The notes under the pieces are model-generated. The model saw nothing but the letters and a program-made list of their open reading frames with translations, was not told the origin of the DNA and searched no databases. Shown here in pieces: positions 43,971 to 52,164 of a DNA stretch of 64,000 nucleotides; the stretch's first letter is position 1, and each line of letters starts with the position of its first letter. This DNA is from an uncultured Clostridia bacterium (GTDB lineage Bacteria > Bacillota > Clostridia > Lachnospirales > Lachnospiraceae): assembly GCA_947385955.1 (NCBI GenBank), contig CANDNA010000006.1:62001-126000 (forward strand), written 5' to 3'. The translations under genes and the position numbers were made by a program.

Positions 43971-43994
43971 CTAACTTCCCCTATCAAACTTCAT
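43971..43994 (-). CDS. leader micro-ORF MKFDRGS
   Basis: ATG, six codons and TAG, with AAGGGAGG eight bases upstream, in the same position relative to the type A hairpins as the micro-ORF at 43143. The shared part is D-x-G-S-TAG. Confidence 0.4.
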   Translation of the reverse strand: MKFDRGS

Positions 43995-44071
43995 GACAAA
44001 CACCTCCCTTCTGCTTATAACACGAGACGACCCTCAAAAAAGTTTCATACATCCCCTCTGTCGGTCAGAAC

Positions 44072-45496
44072 TCATGCTTTTACATCAAGCCCACCCTGCG
44101 TTACCTCCCTGCCCGGAAGATGCAGGATTTCTTTTGTAAGAGGCATGATTCTCCCATTGCTGACCGCATAATCCAATAGCTGCTGCATCGCTTTCATGTC
44201 CGGCTGTGACAGCAGTGTCCCGTTCTTTCCATATGTCCTGTTCCCAAGCTCCGAAAGGATCTCATCCGTATATGCCATCTGTCCGTCCAGCCATCTTTCA
44301 TATGCCGATGGCACGGCTTTTTCCCTGCTCAGGGTTTCCTCCCGTTCCCTGCGGTAATTTTTCCAGTACTGGTCACGCTCTTTTCCGGCATCCTCCAGCC
44401 ATCCTCTCTGTCCCGGGCCATATCCATATTCCGTGTCGATGTCATAAAGGCTGCCGTTCCTATAGCCGATGGTAAGCCCGCGCTCATCTTCCTTATCCCA
44501 TCCCTCTTTTACAAAGACCTGATAATCTTCATACAGTGCTGACATGGGCAGCGCATCTATCTCACCGTTTGCCCGCTTTTCATTATACCGCTCCGTCACC
44601 ACATCCCACAGGTTCCGCCCTTCCGGCGTATAAATTACCCCATCCCGGTTTTCCAGTTCCCTCATATCCAGCCCCGTCATGTCATTGACAAAATGCCACA
44701 TGACAGCCTTCTCCTGATAAGCCGTGTCATATAAATACTGCTTTGGCTGCCCGAATCCGTTCCTTGCAGGATTGCACCAGCGCAGATGCTCATACAGGTA
44801 TCTCCCGTTATTTCCCCTGTTCAGGGCTTCTTCTATCTGCCTTGCCAGGGCTTCGTCTACACCGTCCGCATGGATTATATACTCATACGGGTCAACCCTG
44901 AGACGCAGGTCTGCATCCTCCGGAATGACGATCCCGTTTTCCTCAAAAAGACGGTTGACGGATTCGTTTATGCCGCTGCGCACCTCATCGTTCCATTCTT
45001 CATCGCTCATGATCCCGCCAAAAGCCTTCTGGATGACCGGGTCATAACTGTTTACAGCAGCCGGAAGCCCGTTCAGGACACGTTTTTCGGCTTCCGCACA
45101 TATTTCACGTTCCCTCTGCGTCAGCCCTTTTACATAATAAGGGGATTTTGTATTATAATATTTATCCCATATATGCTTTGAAGGGTTGGCAAATTTTTTA
45201 TTTTCTTCATTCACCTTTGCATAATGCTCATCGATGGATTTCGCATATTTCTCATACTTGGCAATGATGGATGATATGGGGAAGGTGGTTCCGCTGTTTT
45301 GGGTTGCAAGGTCATCCGGCTGCTGTACCCGTTCTGCGTAGACCGGAACTGTGTCCTGTTCCCGGTACGTTTTTACCGCCTTGTCAGCCACAGGTTCTTT
45401 TGCTTCCCCAGATCTGGGACAGGAAGCAGCCGCCTTGCTGCCATATACGGCGGAATAATCCCTTATCACATTGCTGCCAATTCCACTAATACTCAT
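44072..45496 (-). CDS. tagged array protein, DUF4885-like
   Basis: The 474-residue product starts with the tag MSISGIGSNVIRDYSAVYGS. The part IIAKYEKYAKSIDEHYAKVN, PSKHIWDKYYN, YYVKGLTQREREICAEAE resembles the DUF4885 family of Bacillus and clostridial proteins (from memory, not searched). It is mostly helical and acidic, with no signal peptide. A stray half of a type A hairpin (CCCCTCTGTCGGTCAGAA, 44053-44070) follows its stop codon. Confidence 0.72.
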   Translation of the reverse strand: MSISGIGSNVIRDYSAVYGSKAAASCPRSGEAKEPVADKAVKTYREQDTVPVYAERVQQPDDLATQNSGTTFPISSIIAKYEKYAKSIDEHYAKVNEENKKFANPSKHIWDKYYNTKSPYYVKGLTQREREICAEAEKRVLNGLPAAVNSYDPVIQKAFGGIMSDEEWNDEVRSGINESVNRLFEENGIVIPEDADLRLRVDPYEYIIHADGVDEALARQIEEALNRGNNGRYLYEHLRWCNPARNGFGQPKQYLYDTAYQEKAVMWHFVNDMTGLDMRELENRDGVIYTPEGRNLWDVVTERYNEKRANGEIDALPMSALYEDYQVFVKEGWDKEDERGLTIGYRNGSLYDIDTEYGYGPGQRGWLEDAGKERDQYWKNYRREREETLSREKAVPSAYERWLDGQMAYTDEILSELGNRTYGKNGTLLSQPDMKAMQQLLDYAVSNGRIMPLTKEILHLPGREVTQGGLDVKA

Positions 45497-45536
45497 TTCC
45501 TGATTTCCTCCAATGCTGTCAATTCTTCTTAATCCC

Positions 45537-45576
45537 GCAGCCCCTCTGTCGTTCAGAGCCGCCCATAAGTCCGGGC
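45537..45576 (-). promoter_or_regulatory. type A leader element, copy A2
   Basis: GCCC-GGACTTAT-GGGC (45561-45576) and GCGGCTCTG-AACGA-CAGAGGGGCTGC (45537-45562) on the minus strand, ending 40 bases before the start of the 474-residue gene. Confidence 0.65.
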
Positions 45577-45721
45577 ATTCCGCAGGGCAAAGTTTTATGC
45601 GCCTCTGTAGAAATGACTCCTTTTAACATTCTAGTAACATACTTTTTGGCGAATCCTATTGATTTACACCATTCCAAATCCGTGCATCGCCAAGCCCTGC
45701 AATATACAATAATTACACGGA

Positions 45722-46186
45722 TTACTCTGAACCAAGTATTATATAGCGGACTAATATTGCATTTATACTTTCTTTTTCTTTAGCTGTTACAGATAAATTC
45801 TGATTGTTCATTTTGTCATTAAATGTTCCACATTCCGAATGATAATAATATGTTCTTTCATCAATTATAAGTTTGCAATCATTAGCACATTCGGCAACCC
45901 CTTCTGTATTCCAAGTGCCATTTTCAATAATGTCTGCAATTATTTTTACTTCTTCTTCGGTTAAATCATAAATTTTTTCTTCATCTATACGAGTAATTGT
46001 TCCATTTCTACTTTCTACAATCGCTTGCTGTGTCTGTTCTGTTTCACCAGAAACATTTTCACCAACCTCAAGCATGTCTGAAACCGCACCATCTGTTACA
46101 GGTTCTTCACTACCAGTTGTTTTACCGCAAGCAACTAATGACAGCGTACAAGTCAATACCAAAAATAACGCCAAGACCTTTTTCAT
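45722..46186 (-). CDS. lipoprotein of unknown function
   Basis: The 154-residue product has a lipoprotein signal peptide (MKKVLALFLVLTCTLSLVAC, lipobox LVAC with the Cys at residue 20), an acidic Thr/Glu-rich linker and a small C-terminal domain with paired Cys (AECANDCK, HSECGTF). It is AT-rich compared with the ICE average. It is the only array product with a Sec-type signal and lacks the short tag. Confidence 0.8.
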   Translation of the reverse strand: MKKVLALFLVLTCTLSLVACGKTTGSEEPVTDGAVSDMLEVGENVSGETEQTQQAIVESRNGTITRIDEEKIYDLTEEEVKIIADIIENGTWNTEGVAECANDCKLIIDERTYYYHSECGTFNDKMNNQNLSVTAKEKESINAILVRYIILGSE

Positions 46187-46221
46187 GCGATTACCTCCTT
46201 GATAAAATCTTTATTTTGAAT

Positions 46222-46275
46222 GGCGGCCCCTCTGTCATTCAAAGCCGCCCATGCCCCCTTATGGTAAGTCCGGGC
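46222..46275 (-). promoter_or_regulatory. type A leader element, copy A1
   Basis: GCCCGGACTTA..GGGGGC (46253-46275) and GGCGGCTTTG-AATGA-CAGAGGGGCCGCC (46222-46249) on the minus strand, just upstream of the lipoprotein gene. The outer stem is GGCGGC/GCCGCC, different from A2-A4 but fully paired. Confidence 0.65.
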
Positions 46276-46288
46276 ATAATGCCCTTCA

Positions 46289-46963
46289 TCAGCCAAGCAT
46301 GGAAGCACTGCCCGCAGCAGTTTCCGTCATAACATTGGCATCATAGGCATTTGTCGCTTTTGCCATCTGCCTCTCACTGCTCCATGACTGCGACAGTCTG
46401 CTTTTCTCCAGTTCCATCTTTGCAATCTTTTCATTCAGCATTTCCTGCTGCTGTTTTTTCGCCTGCGCCCTCTTTTCCAGATATTCCTCCAGAATCTCCT
46501 TCTGCCTGTCTTTCTTTTCACTTGTCTTCTTAAAAAAACTGTTCCCAGAACGGGCATAAAATTCCGAATCATAACCGACAGGCCACGAATCGCCCCGATA
46601 TTCTTTTATTGTTGCGCCAACTGTAAACACTCCAGAACAGTTTCTTGGCGCCAGCGAACTCCCCAAATCCCTTTTGAGCAATGAAAGGATTTTTTCCCTG
46701 TATTCCGGGTCATCTTTCATAGCCTTAAACCCTGCTTCTGAAATATTGATAGCAACATTGTTTAATGTCTTATGTATTGTTATCTTGGAAAGGTCTTCAT
46801 AGAATTCCTTCTTGAATAATTCCATTTCTTCCGCTTCCGATAATTCCTCTGTTTCGCCTGTTTTCTCCAATGCAAATTTCTCCGTGCCATTCACATTTTT
46901 TGTGTTTTTCGTTGTTGCCACATTGTTCTGATAATAATTCTGTCCTACTCCGCTGATTGCCAT
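46289..46963 (-). CDS. tagged array protein with coiled coil
   Basis: The 224-residue product starts with the tag MAISGVGQNYYQNNVATTKN, very close to MSVNGIGQNFYQNNVST at 43030. A mixed domain follows (NNVAINISEAGFKAMKDDPE), then a charged coiled coil (EKKDRQKEILEEYLEKRAQA, KIAKMELEKSRL). The ribosome site ATGGAGGATTAG is of the array type. It is the array gene nearest the two-component system. Confidence 0.72.
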   Translation of the reverse strand: MAISGVGQNYYQNNVATTKNTKNVNGTEKFALEKTGETEELSEAEEMELFKKEFYEDLSKITIHKTLNNVAINISEAGFKAMKDDPEYREKILSLLKRDLGSSLAPRNCSGVFTVGATIKEYRGDSWPVGYDSEFYARSGNSFFKKTSEKKDRQKEILEEYLEKRAQAKKQQQEMLNEKIAKMELEKSRLSQSWSSERQMAKATNAYDANVMTETAAGSASMLG

Positions 46964-47005
46964 TTTCTAATCCTCCATTTTTTGTTTTCAGTTAATAGCA
47001 TCCTG

Positions 47006-48424
47006 TTACTTATTCTTTTCCGCTTCCACCTCCCCCTGCTGCAGCATGACCGTCACATGGAATACATCCCCTTTCACTTTTATGTTTACACCCCCAAAAT
47101 ACCGCTCCGCCATCTCCCTTACATTGGAAAGCCCAATCCCATGCTCCGTGATGATTCCGGGCAGGGTACTCTGTTTCGTTGTAGGCGGTGCCAATCCTCC
47201 ACGCACCTGCACAGGCACAGCCCCGTCAAAGCTGTTCTCCACATCCAGCAGCAAAAACTGTTTCTTCCGTTTCAGGACAAGGCGTATGAACCCTTTTCCC
47301 GGCTCCAGTTTCTCACAGGCTTCTATTGCGTTATCCAGAAGGTTGTTCAGGATGATTCCCATGTCAAATACCGGGATTTCCCCGCCGTACCGGAAATCAG
47401 CTTCAAACCGGATGCCCGCCTTCTCCGCCCTGCGGCATTTGTCATTGATGATGACGTCCGTCACCGCATTTCCCGTCACATATTTATACTCCAGCTCCTG
47501 CATGGTCTCATCCATCCTGCGGACATAGTCCTCGATCTCCCCGTACTCCCCGGCTCCTGCCAGTCCCTTGATGTTCGCCATGTGGTTCTTCATCTCATGG
47601 CGCACCTTCCGGATACTGCCGTAAAAATTCTCTGCTTCCTCCAGCCGCTTTTTCATGGCTTTGACCTGCTGTTCCTCCACAAAATGCTTCTGCCTTTCAT
47701 CAAGCAGAATACGGTATCTCTGCCAGAAATAGATCAGTGCGATCTCCCCTGCAAATATGAGGACTGCTATCATGGGAACTTTCCAGAGCAGATCCGGCTT
47801 TTCATCAAACAGGATAAACGCACCGTTTCCTATATTTACAATCAGCAGGCTGCTTACCACACCTGCAATCATGCTTCCCACAAAATTCAGCACGGAAAGC
47901 AGAAGGACGTCCTGCCATGCCATTATGCCCGCCCCTTTGATGATCCTGCGCAGAATGACCGCCATCGCCACAAATAATGCCGTATAAAGGAAAACAGATA
48001 AAGCCATCCCGACTGCTATGCAATGGTACACCTGCTGTTGATAATTCCCCGATAAAGCATCCAAATCCTTCATCATCATGTCTGTTATTTTTATATAAAT
48101 GCTATTTGCTATCAGAAAGCTCAGGCAGTGGAGGTTATAAAAGCCAAGCATTACAAAGACCGTTTTACCTATCTGCTCTTTATAGTTCACTGCCCCATAT
48201 CCCAATATTGCCAAAGCTAAAACGGCATACCTTACCCAAGAAGCACATGGCAGAAACCATAATCCCATATTTGCAAGCATGAATATGACTGCCGCAATGC
48301 CATCCCTTTTCCCTTTCTTTACATTGAAAGCTGCCGCCCACAAAACAAGGAACATTATGGCTTGTATGACGATCTTCCATATATCCAATACGCTGTTTAT
48401 CATTTCAAATGCTGGCTGGCTCAT
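47006..48424 (-). CDS. GHKL sensor histidine kinase, AgrC-like
   Basis: The 472-residue product has six or seven N-terminal TM helices (to about residue 215), a dimerisation helix with the phospho-His in RHEMKNHMANIKGL, then a GHKL ATPase domain: NNLLDNAIEACEKL (N box) and GIGLSNVREMAERYFGG (G box). It overlaps the response-regulator gene by four bases. It probably senses an external signal such as a peptide; no agrB or agrD gene was seen nearby. Confidence 0.92.
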   Translation of the reverse strand: MSQPAFEMINSVLDIWKIVIQAIMFLVLWAAAFNVKKGKRDGIAAVIFMLANMGLWFLPCASWVRYAVLALAILGYGAVNYKEQIGKTVFVMLGFYNLHCLSFLIANSIYIKITDMMMKDLDALSGNYQQQVYHCIAVGMALSVFLYTALFVAMAVILRRIIKGAGIMAWQDVLLLSVLNFVGSMIAGVVSSLLIVNIGNGAFILFDEKPDLLWKVPMIAVLIFAGEIALIYFWQRYRILLDERQKHFVEEQQVKAMKKRLEEAENFYGSIRKVRHEMKNHMANIKGLAGAGEYGEIEDYVRRMDETMQELEYKYVTGNAVTDVIINDKCRRAEKAGIRFEADFRYGGEIPVFDMGIILNNLLDNAIEACEKLEPGKGFIRLVLKRKKQFLLLDVENSFDGAVPVQVRGGLAPPTTKQSTLPGIITEHGIGLSNVREMAERYFGGVNIKVKGDVFHVTVMLQQGEVEAEKNK

Positions 48425-49152
48425 AGGCTCTCCTCCGAAATGTAATCCATATACGCCTGCACAAAGCCGTCATACTTATACCTTGAAAGCAGGAGCTTAT
48501 CCCCATTCGCCATCCTTACCTCTGTCTTATCGTACCCCTCCACATGGAAAAGGTTGATAAGATAACCCCGGTGGATGCGGTAAAACTGCCCCGCCAGTTC
48601 TTCCTCCAGATCACCAATCTTCGCATAATACTCTATATTTCCGCTTTTCAGGTACAGGACGATATTATGGTTCCGGCTCTCCATGTAATAAATGTCATTC
48701 AGCGGTATGGCTTTTCCCTCGCCCGCATACTGGATCACAAGTTTCTTCTTTCCCTGTTCTGCTTCGGATAAAATCTGCCCCACCGCCCGGCCAAACACCT
48801 CCGAAAACTTCTGTTCATCCACGGGCTTCACCAGATACTGGAATGCCCCTACGTCAAAGGCATCATAAACATATTTTTCATAGCCCGTGACAAATATGAT
48901 GATTGGCTGCCCGCGGGCATCCATGCCCCGGATATGCCTTGCCAGCCCCATGCCATCCAGTTCCGCGCCGGGGCCTCCCATCTCTATATCCAGAAACACC
49001 AGATCATGCTCTTTCCCGTCCGACAGATACCCGTCAGCAGAGGCATATTCCGTGATGCTGCATTCTGCACCCTGCTTTTTGATGAGCGAAACAAGATAGG
49101 CCCTTATATTTTTTTCATCATCACATACTGCAATTTTTACCGTGTCCACCAC
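48421..49152 (-). CDS. LytTR response regulator partner of the GHKL kinase
   Basis: The 243-residue product has a receiver (CDDEKNIRAYL, phospho-Asp in LVFLDIEMGG, Lys in YLVKPV) and a LytTR DNA-binding domain (FYRIHRGYLINLFHVEGYDK). The start is one of two adjacent GTG codons (49152 or 49149) after GGAGG. The small upstream frame overlaps this start by 16 bases. Likely regulates the array genes downstream. Confidence 0.9.
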   Translation of the reverse strand: MVDTVKIAVCDDEKNIRAYLVSLIKKQGAECSITEYASADGYLSDGKEHDLVFLDIEMGGPGAELDGMGLARHIRGMDARGQPIIIFVTGYEKYVYDAFDVGAFQYLVKPVDEQKFSEVFGRAVGQILSEAEQGKKKLVIQYAGEGKAIPLNDIYYMESRNHNIVLYLKSGNIEYYAKIGDLEEELAGQFYRIHRGYLINLFHVEGYDKTEVRMANGDKLLLSRYKYDGFVQAYMDYISEESL

Positions 49153-49298
49153 CTCCAGTCTTCAACTAACTTATCGGAAAAAACAGGGTAATTTCTAACG
49201 CCTACTTCGTGAATGGTTAATCTGGCTACGTGAATCGCAGATTTTTCATCTTTGGGGTCTAATATTTTTCGCTTTTCATCCGATAGAGCCTTCTGCAT
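49137..49298 (-). CDS. 53-residue protein upstream of the response regulator
   Basis: The product starts MQKALSDEKRKILDPKDEKS and ends VEDWRWWTR; it is charged, with no TM. AGAGG five bases before the ATG supports translation and its end overlaps the regulator start, so it may be a coupling peptide. It could also be a remnant of a longer gene. Confidence 0.5.
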   Translation of the reverse strand: MQKALSDEKRKILDPKDEKSAIHVARLTIHEVGVRNYPVFSDKLVEDWRWWTR

Positions 49299-49354
49299 AT
49301 TACCTCTAACCTCCCCAACTGCCAAGCCAATAATCCAGTGTGGGGAAAATGACA

Positions 49355-49392
49355 GACCGCCGCGTATGGGGCGATTTCCCATAGCGGCGGTC
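49355..49392 (-). terminator. terminator of the metallo-hydrolase gene
   Basis: GACCGCCGC and TATGGG pair with CCCATA and GCGGCGGTC around GCGATTT (49355-49392); a short T-run follows on the minus strand. Confidence 0.7.
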
Positions 49393-49401
49393 TTATTACT
49401 G

Positions 49402-50166
49402 TCAAATATGTATCTGAAAATCTCCAAAGTCAAATACACCGTTTCCCTGTTTCAGTTTCCCTTCATCTGATAATTTGCTGAATCCATTTTCAATCCTGCT
49501 AATTATATCCACAGGAATACCTAACTGATGATGTCCGGGCAAAATCCGGTTTACACTTAGCTTCTGTATTTTTCTTACAGACTGAAAAAATAGTTGTGAA
49601 TCTGTAGACGGATAAAACGCATCAAGACAGCCCTCATATATCAAATCACCGGAAAACAAATATTTTCTATCCGGCTCATAAAAACAGCAATGTCCCGGTG
49701 AATGTCCGGGAGTATGGATAACCTTTAATTTCCGGTTTCCCAAGTCCAGACAATCTCCATCATGTAAAACCTGTTGCGGCATTCCCTTGAAAATTTGGTA
49801 ATCCTCAATCATAAAATTCTTCGGAAAATCACATGGTTTACACATCAGATTTCTTTTTACCACCTGTAAAGGGATTGGAAATCTGACTGATAACCAGTCT
49901 TTTTCTACCTCATGAACTGCGATATTATCAAAATATTTATGCCCGCCAATATGATCCCAATGGATGTGAGTAGTAACCACCATGACAGGCAACGTTGTTA
50001 ACCCATCCACAATGTTTCTTATATTTGCAACTCCTAAGCCTGTATCAATCAGAATAGCTTTTTCTGTTCCACATAACAAGTAGCAATGCGTTTCTTCCCA
50101 ATGCTTATATTCGCTGATGGCAAAAGTGTCCTTATCTATCATGTCAACCGTAAACCAATCCGTCAT
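49402..50166 (-). CDS. metallo-beta-lactamase-fold hydrolase
   Basis: The 254-residue product (MTDWFTVDMIDKDTFAISEY) has THIHWDHIGGH (HxHxDH, about 75-81), HTPGHSPGHCCFY, FSGDLIYEG and LPGHHQLG, the full binuclear metal set. It belongs to the glyoxalase II-like/hydroxyacylglutathione branch and is not a true beta-lactamase. The start at 50166 is set by GGAGGA six bases upstream. AT-rich cargo of the ICE. Confidence 0.9.
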   Translation of the reverse strand: MTDWFTVDMIDKDTFAISEYKHWEETHCYLLCGTEKAILIDTGLGVANIRNIVDGLTTLPVMVVTTHIHWDHIGGHKYFDNIAVHEVEKDWLSVRFPIPLQVVKRNLMCKPCDFPKNFMIEDYQIFKGMPQQVLHDGDCLDLGNRKLKVIHTPGHSPGHCCFYEPDRKYLFSGDLIYEGCLDAFYPSTDSQLFFQSVRKIQKLSVNRILPGHHQLGIPVDIISRIENGFSKLSDEGKLKQGNGVFDFGDFQIHI

Positions 50167-50842
50167 ATTCATTCCTCCCACAAGGCTCCACTTGCGCTAC
50201 ATATAGGCTTTCAGATTTTCCGTGCTTTGCCGATATGCTTCACAAGCCACTCTCCTATTACTTCGGCAGAATACCGTTCCGGCTAAAGTAACCACACCTA
50301 CTGAATTTTACAATTTTCAACAGCATTTTCAGACAATTTAGCGAAACCCTTATACCTTTTGGCAAAACCCTATAAAATTTGGCAAAACCATACAATTTGG
50401 CAAAAGTCCGGGGTTTCGCCAAATTGTATCCGTAATTTCCCAATCGCCATATTCACAGCCCTATCCAAAACGCAAAAAAGAGGAGCCCACCAGCCACCCC
50501 GGTGAACCCCTCCAAGCCTGAAAAGCCTTGATTTCAAGCCATTTCTATATACTTTCGCCAAATTGTACTCAAATTCCTATGGCATCAATTATTGATAGCC
50601 GCCTGTGCCGCTGTTAATGATTTTTACCCCCTGAATGACACAAATTCGTATCGTTAAAATTTGCACCCAAACTCATGCTTGGGTGCATTGTATAAAATTA
50701 TGGTACGCAAGCCAGTAAGGGGATATTCCGTTTCAAATTCATATCACCAGATTGCTCCAACTGTAGCACATCAAAGTTTGTAGTTGCTTTTCTTCTGTTT
50801 CAGAGTTAACATACACCAACCGTGAAAGGAGGAATTGCACTT
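50167..50842. other. 676-base non-coding stretch with iteron-like repeats
   Basis: It separates the minus-strand metallo-hydrolase from plus-strand genes. It holds the repeats at 50340-50430 and 50553-50570. No conserved gene was seen. It probably contains promoters for both sides; the repeats may be operator or replication sites. Confidence 0.55.
50340..50430. repeat. iteron-like repeats with a 12-bp inverted pair
   Basis: The motif TTTGGCAAAACC (or TTAGCGAAACCC) recurs four times every 18-21 bases from 50339, then returns inverted as TTTCGCCAAATTGTAT. ATACAATTTGGC (50390-50401) and GCCAAATTGTAT (50418-50429) form a perfect inverted pair. A further copy, CGCCAAATTGTA, is at 50556-50567. Confidence 0.78.
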
Positions 50843-51151
50843 ATGGATAAAAATTCCGTATTATACCTGCTGATGGGTATGCGAATGAACAGTGTCATGA
50901 ACGGAATCACCGAACAGGACAGGGACTACCAGGGACTGCTCCAAGAAGTTGACAAGTATATCGAAAAACTGGAAGCCCTGCATCTTCCCAAGGAAACCAT
51001 GCACCTGATCGACCAGTGCGTAAGCGGGCATAACGCCATCGGCAGCCGCTACGGGATGCTGGCGTACATGCTGGGATTCTCCGACTGCCGAGAGCTTCTT
51101 CTCGGCACTGCCTGCCCTGGAAAGGAGGCGCTGCCCGATGGACTCCTATAA
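50843..51151 (+). CDS. ICE protein of unknown function
   Basis: The 102-residue helical product (MDKNSVLYLLMGMRMNSVMN) has no recognised domain. AAGGAGG ten bases upstream marks the start at 50843. It overlaps the next gene by 14 bases, so translation is coupled. Confidence 0.72.
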   Translation: MDKNSVLYLLMGMRMNSVMNGITEQDRDYQGLLQEVDKYIEKLEALHLPKETMHLIDQCVSGHNAIGSRYGMLAYMLGFSDCRELLLGTACPGKEALPDGLL

Positions 51152-51716
51152 CCTTTCCTATACTCCCGGCTTTGAACAGCAGAAAAGGCTTTCAGACCTT
51201 GCCAGACGGTGCAGGGGTATCAACGGCTGGGGTGTGCAGGAGCTTCTCCAGCATGCCGCCACCGCCAACTCCAAGGCTGAGATCGAACTGAAACTGGATT
51301 TCCTGGAGGATGAGGTAGTTCGTCTGGAAACCGAGGACCATGTTGCGGCAGTCAAGGAACGCCTGTGCATCACTGACGGGGAGCGGGCAGGATGCCTGAG
51401 GGTGGTGGAGGCATTCAGGGAGTTATACAGCATTGACCTCATGGTCCTTGATGCCGGCAGGTACGGCTTTGTGAAACTCCAGTATTACCACCACCCCTTC
51501 GGCTTTGACGAGACCGGCATCTTCACATCCGCCGGCGACCTGTTCAACGAATTGTGGAATGAGTGGCTGACCATCCGGCTCCTTGCCCTTTCCAAAGGCA
51601 CACCCATGGCGGACCTTGACTATCAGGATATGTTCCAGTGCCTGCCAGCAGAGACGCAGCAGAAATTCATGGATAAGCGGAACGATTTCCTTGACCGTTC
51701 TGGAATCAGCCTCTGA
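51138..51716 (+). CDS. ICE protein of unknown function
   Basis: The 192-residue product (MDSYNLSYTPGFEQQKRLSD) is mostly helical with acidic and aromatic patches (DAGRYGFVKLQYYHHPFGFD). No TM, no signal peptide, no known motif. It overlaps the upstream gene by 14 bases and is followed by a terminator at 51845. Confidence 0.75.
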   Translation: MDSYNLSYTPGFEQQKRLSDLARRCRGINGWGVQELLQHAATANSKAEIELKLDFLEDEVVRLETEDHVAAVKERLCITDGERAGCLRVVEAFRELYSIDLMVLDAGRYGFVKLQYYHHPFGFDETGIFTSAGDLFNELWNEWLTIRLLALSKGTPMADLDYQDMFQCLPAETQQKFMDKRNDFLDRSGISL

Positions 51717-51727
51717 GGGCGCCTTAT

Positions 51728-51793
51728 GAACAAAACCGAATGGATCAGACAGGGGATTCCCCTCCCAATCATATTCTTTCTCTGCCGGTAAAA
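51728..51793 (+). CDS. possible 21-residue peptide
   Basis: ATG-started frame MNKTEWIRQGIPLPIIFFLC-R directly after the 192-residue gene. It ends in a hydrophobic segment. No clear ribosome site (only GAGGGCG). It may be the broken N-terminus of a small membrane protein. Confidence 0.25.
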
Positions 51794-51844
51794 TATTTCT
51801 TAGGGTGATACCTTCACTGCTTGTGTCATCATGGCATATCCCTT

Positions 51845-51887
51845 ATGCCGCCAAGTGGGCGCACTTCCCCCCTGGCGGCATTTCTTT
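51845..51887 (+). terminator. intrinsic terminator
   Basis: ATGCCGCCA (51845-51853) pairs with TGGCGGCAT (51873-51881), followed by TTCTTTTT on the plus strand. Confidence 0.82.
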
Positions 51888-51894
51888 TTCAAAA

Positions 51895-52155
51895 TCAGCC
51901 GCCTTTCAGTGTAAAGAGCAGGCTGCTCCGCCCGCCGTTCTCCCGCCATCGCTGTTCTTTCGTGACAAGCCCAGCCCGCACCAGATCGTCAATGGCCCTC
52001 TCCACCGTCCGCCGGGAGAGCTGCAGTTCCCTTGCGATGGTTCTGATGGACGGGTAGCACTGTCCTTCCCTGTTGCTGCGGTCTTTCAGGTACATATAGA
52101 CAGCCTTTGCCCGGTGCGGCAGTTCCTGATGATAGATTTCCGTAAAATACCCCAT
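51895..52155 (-). CDS. helix-turn-helix protein (HTH_36-like)
   Basis: The 86-residue product is one winged-helix domain: HRAKAVYMYLKDRSNREGQC, YPSIRTIARELQLSRRTVER, AIDDLVRAGLVTKEQRW. This pattern is found in replication initiators and small regulators of conjugative elements. It starts nine bases after the coupling protein gene ends, so it is the last gene of the transfer operon in this direction. Confidence 0.82.
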   Translation of the reverse strand: MGYFTEIYHQELPHRAKAVYMYLKDRSNREGQCYPSIRTIARELQLSRRTVERAIDDLVRAGLVTKEQRWRENGGRSSLLFTLKGG

Positions 52156-52164
52156 AGGCGCCCC

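Noticed and set aside
43031-46275. Type A leader elements as c-di-GMP or other known riboswitches
   Set aside because: They lack the GEMM core and are too short; I match them to no known class.
47006-49152. Complete agr quorum-sensing locus
   Set aside because: The kinase and regulator fit AgrC/AgrA, but no agrB or agrD gene was found on either strand nearby.
49402-50166. Beta-lactam resistance gene
   Set aside because: The metal-binding set fits general MBL-fold hydrolases; true class B lactamase features and a signal peptide are missing.
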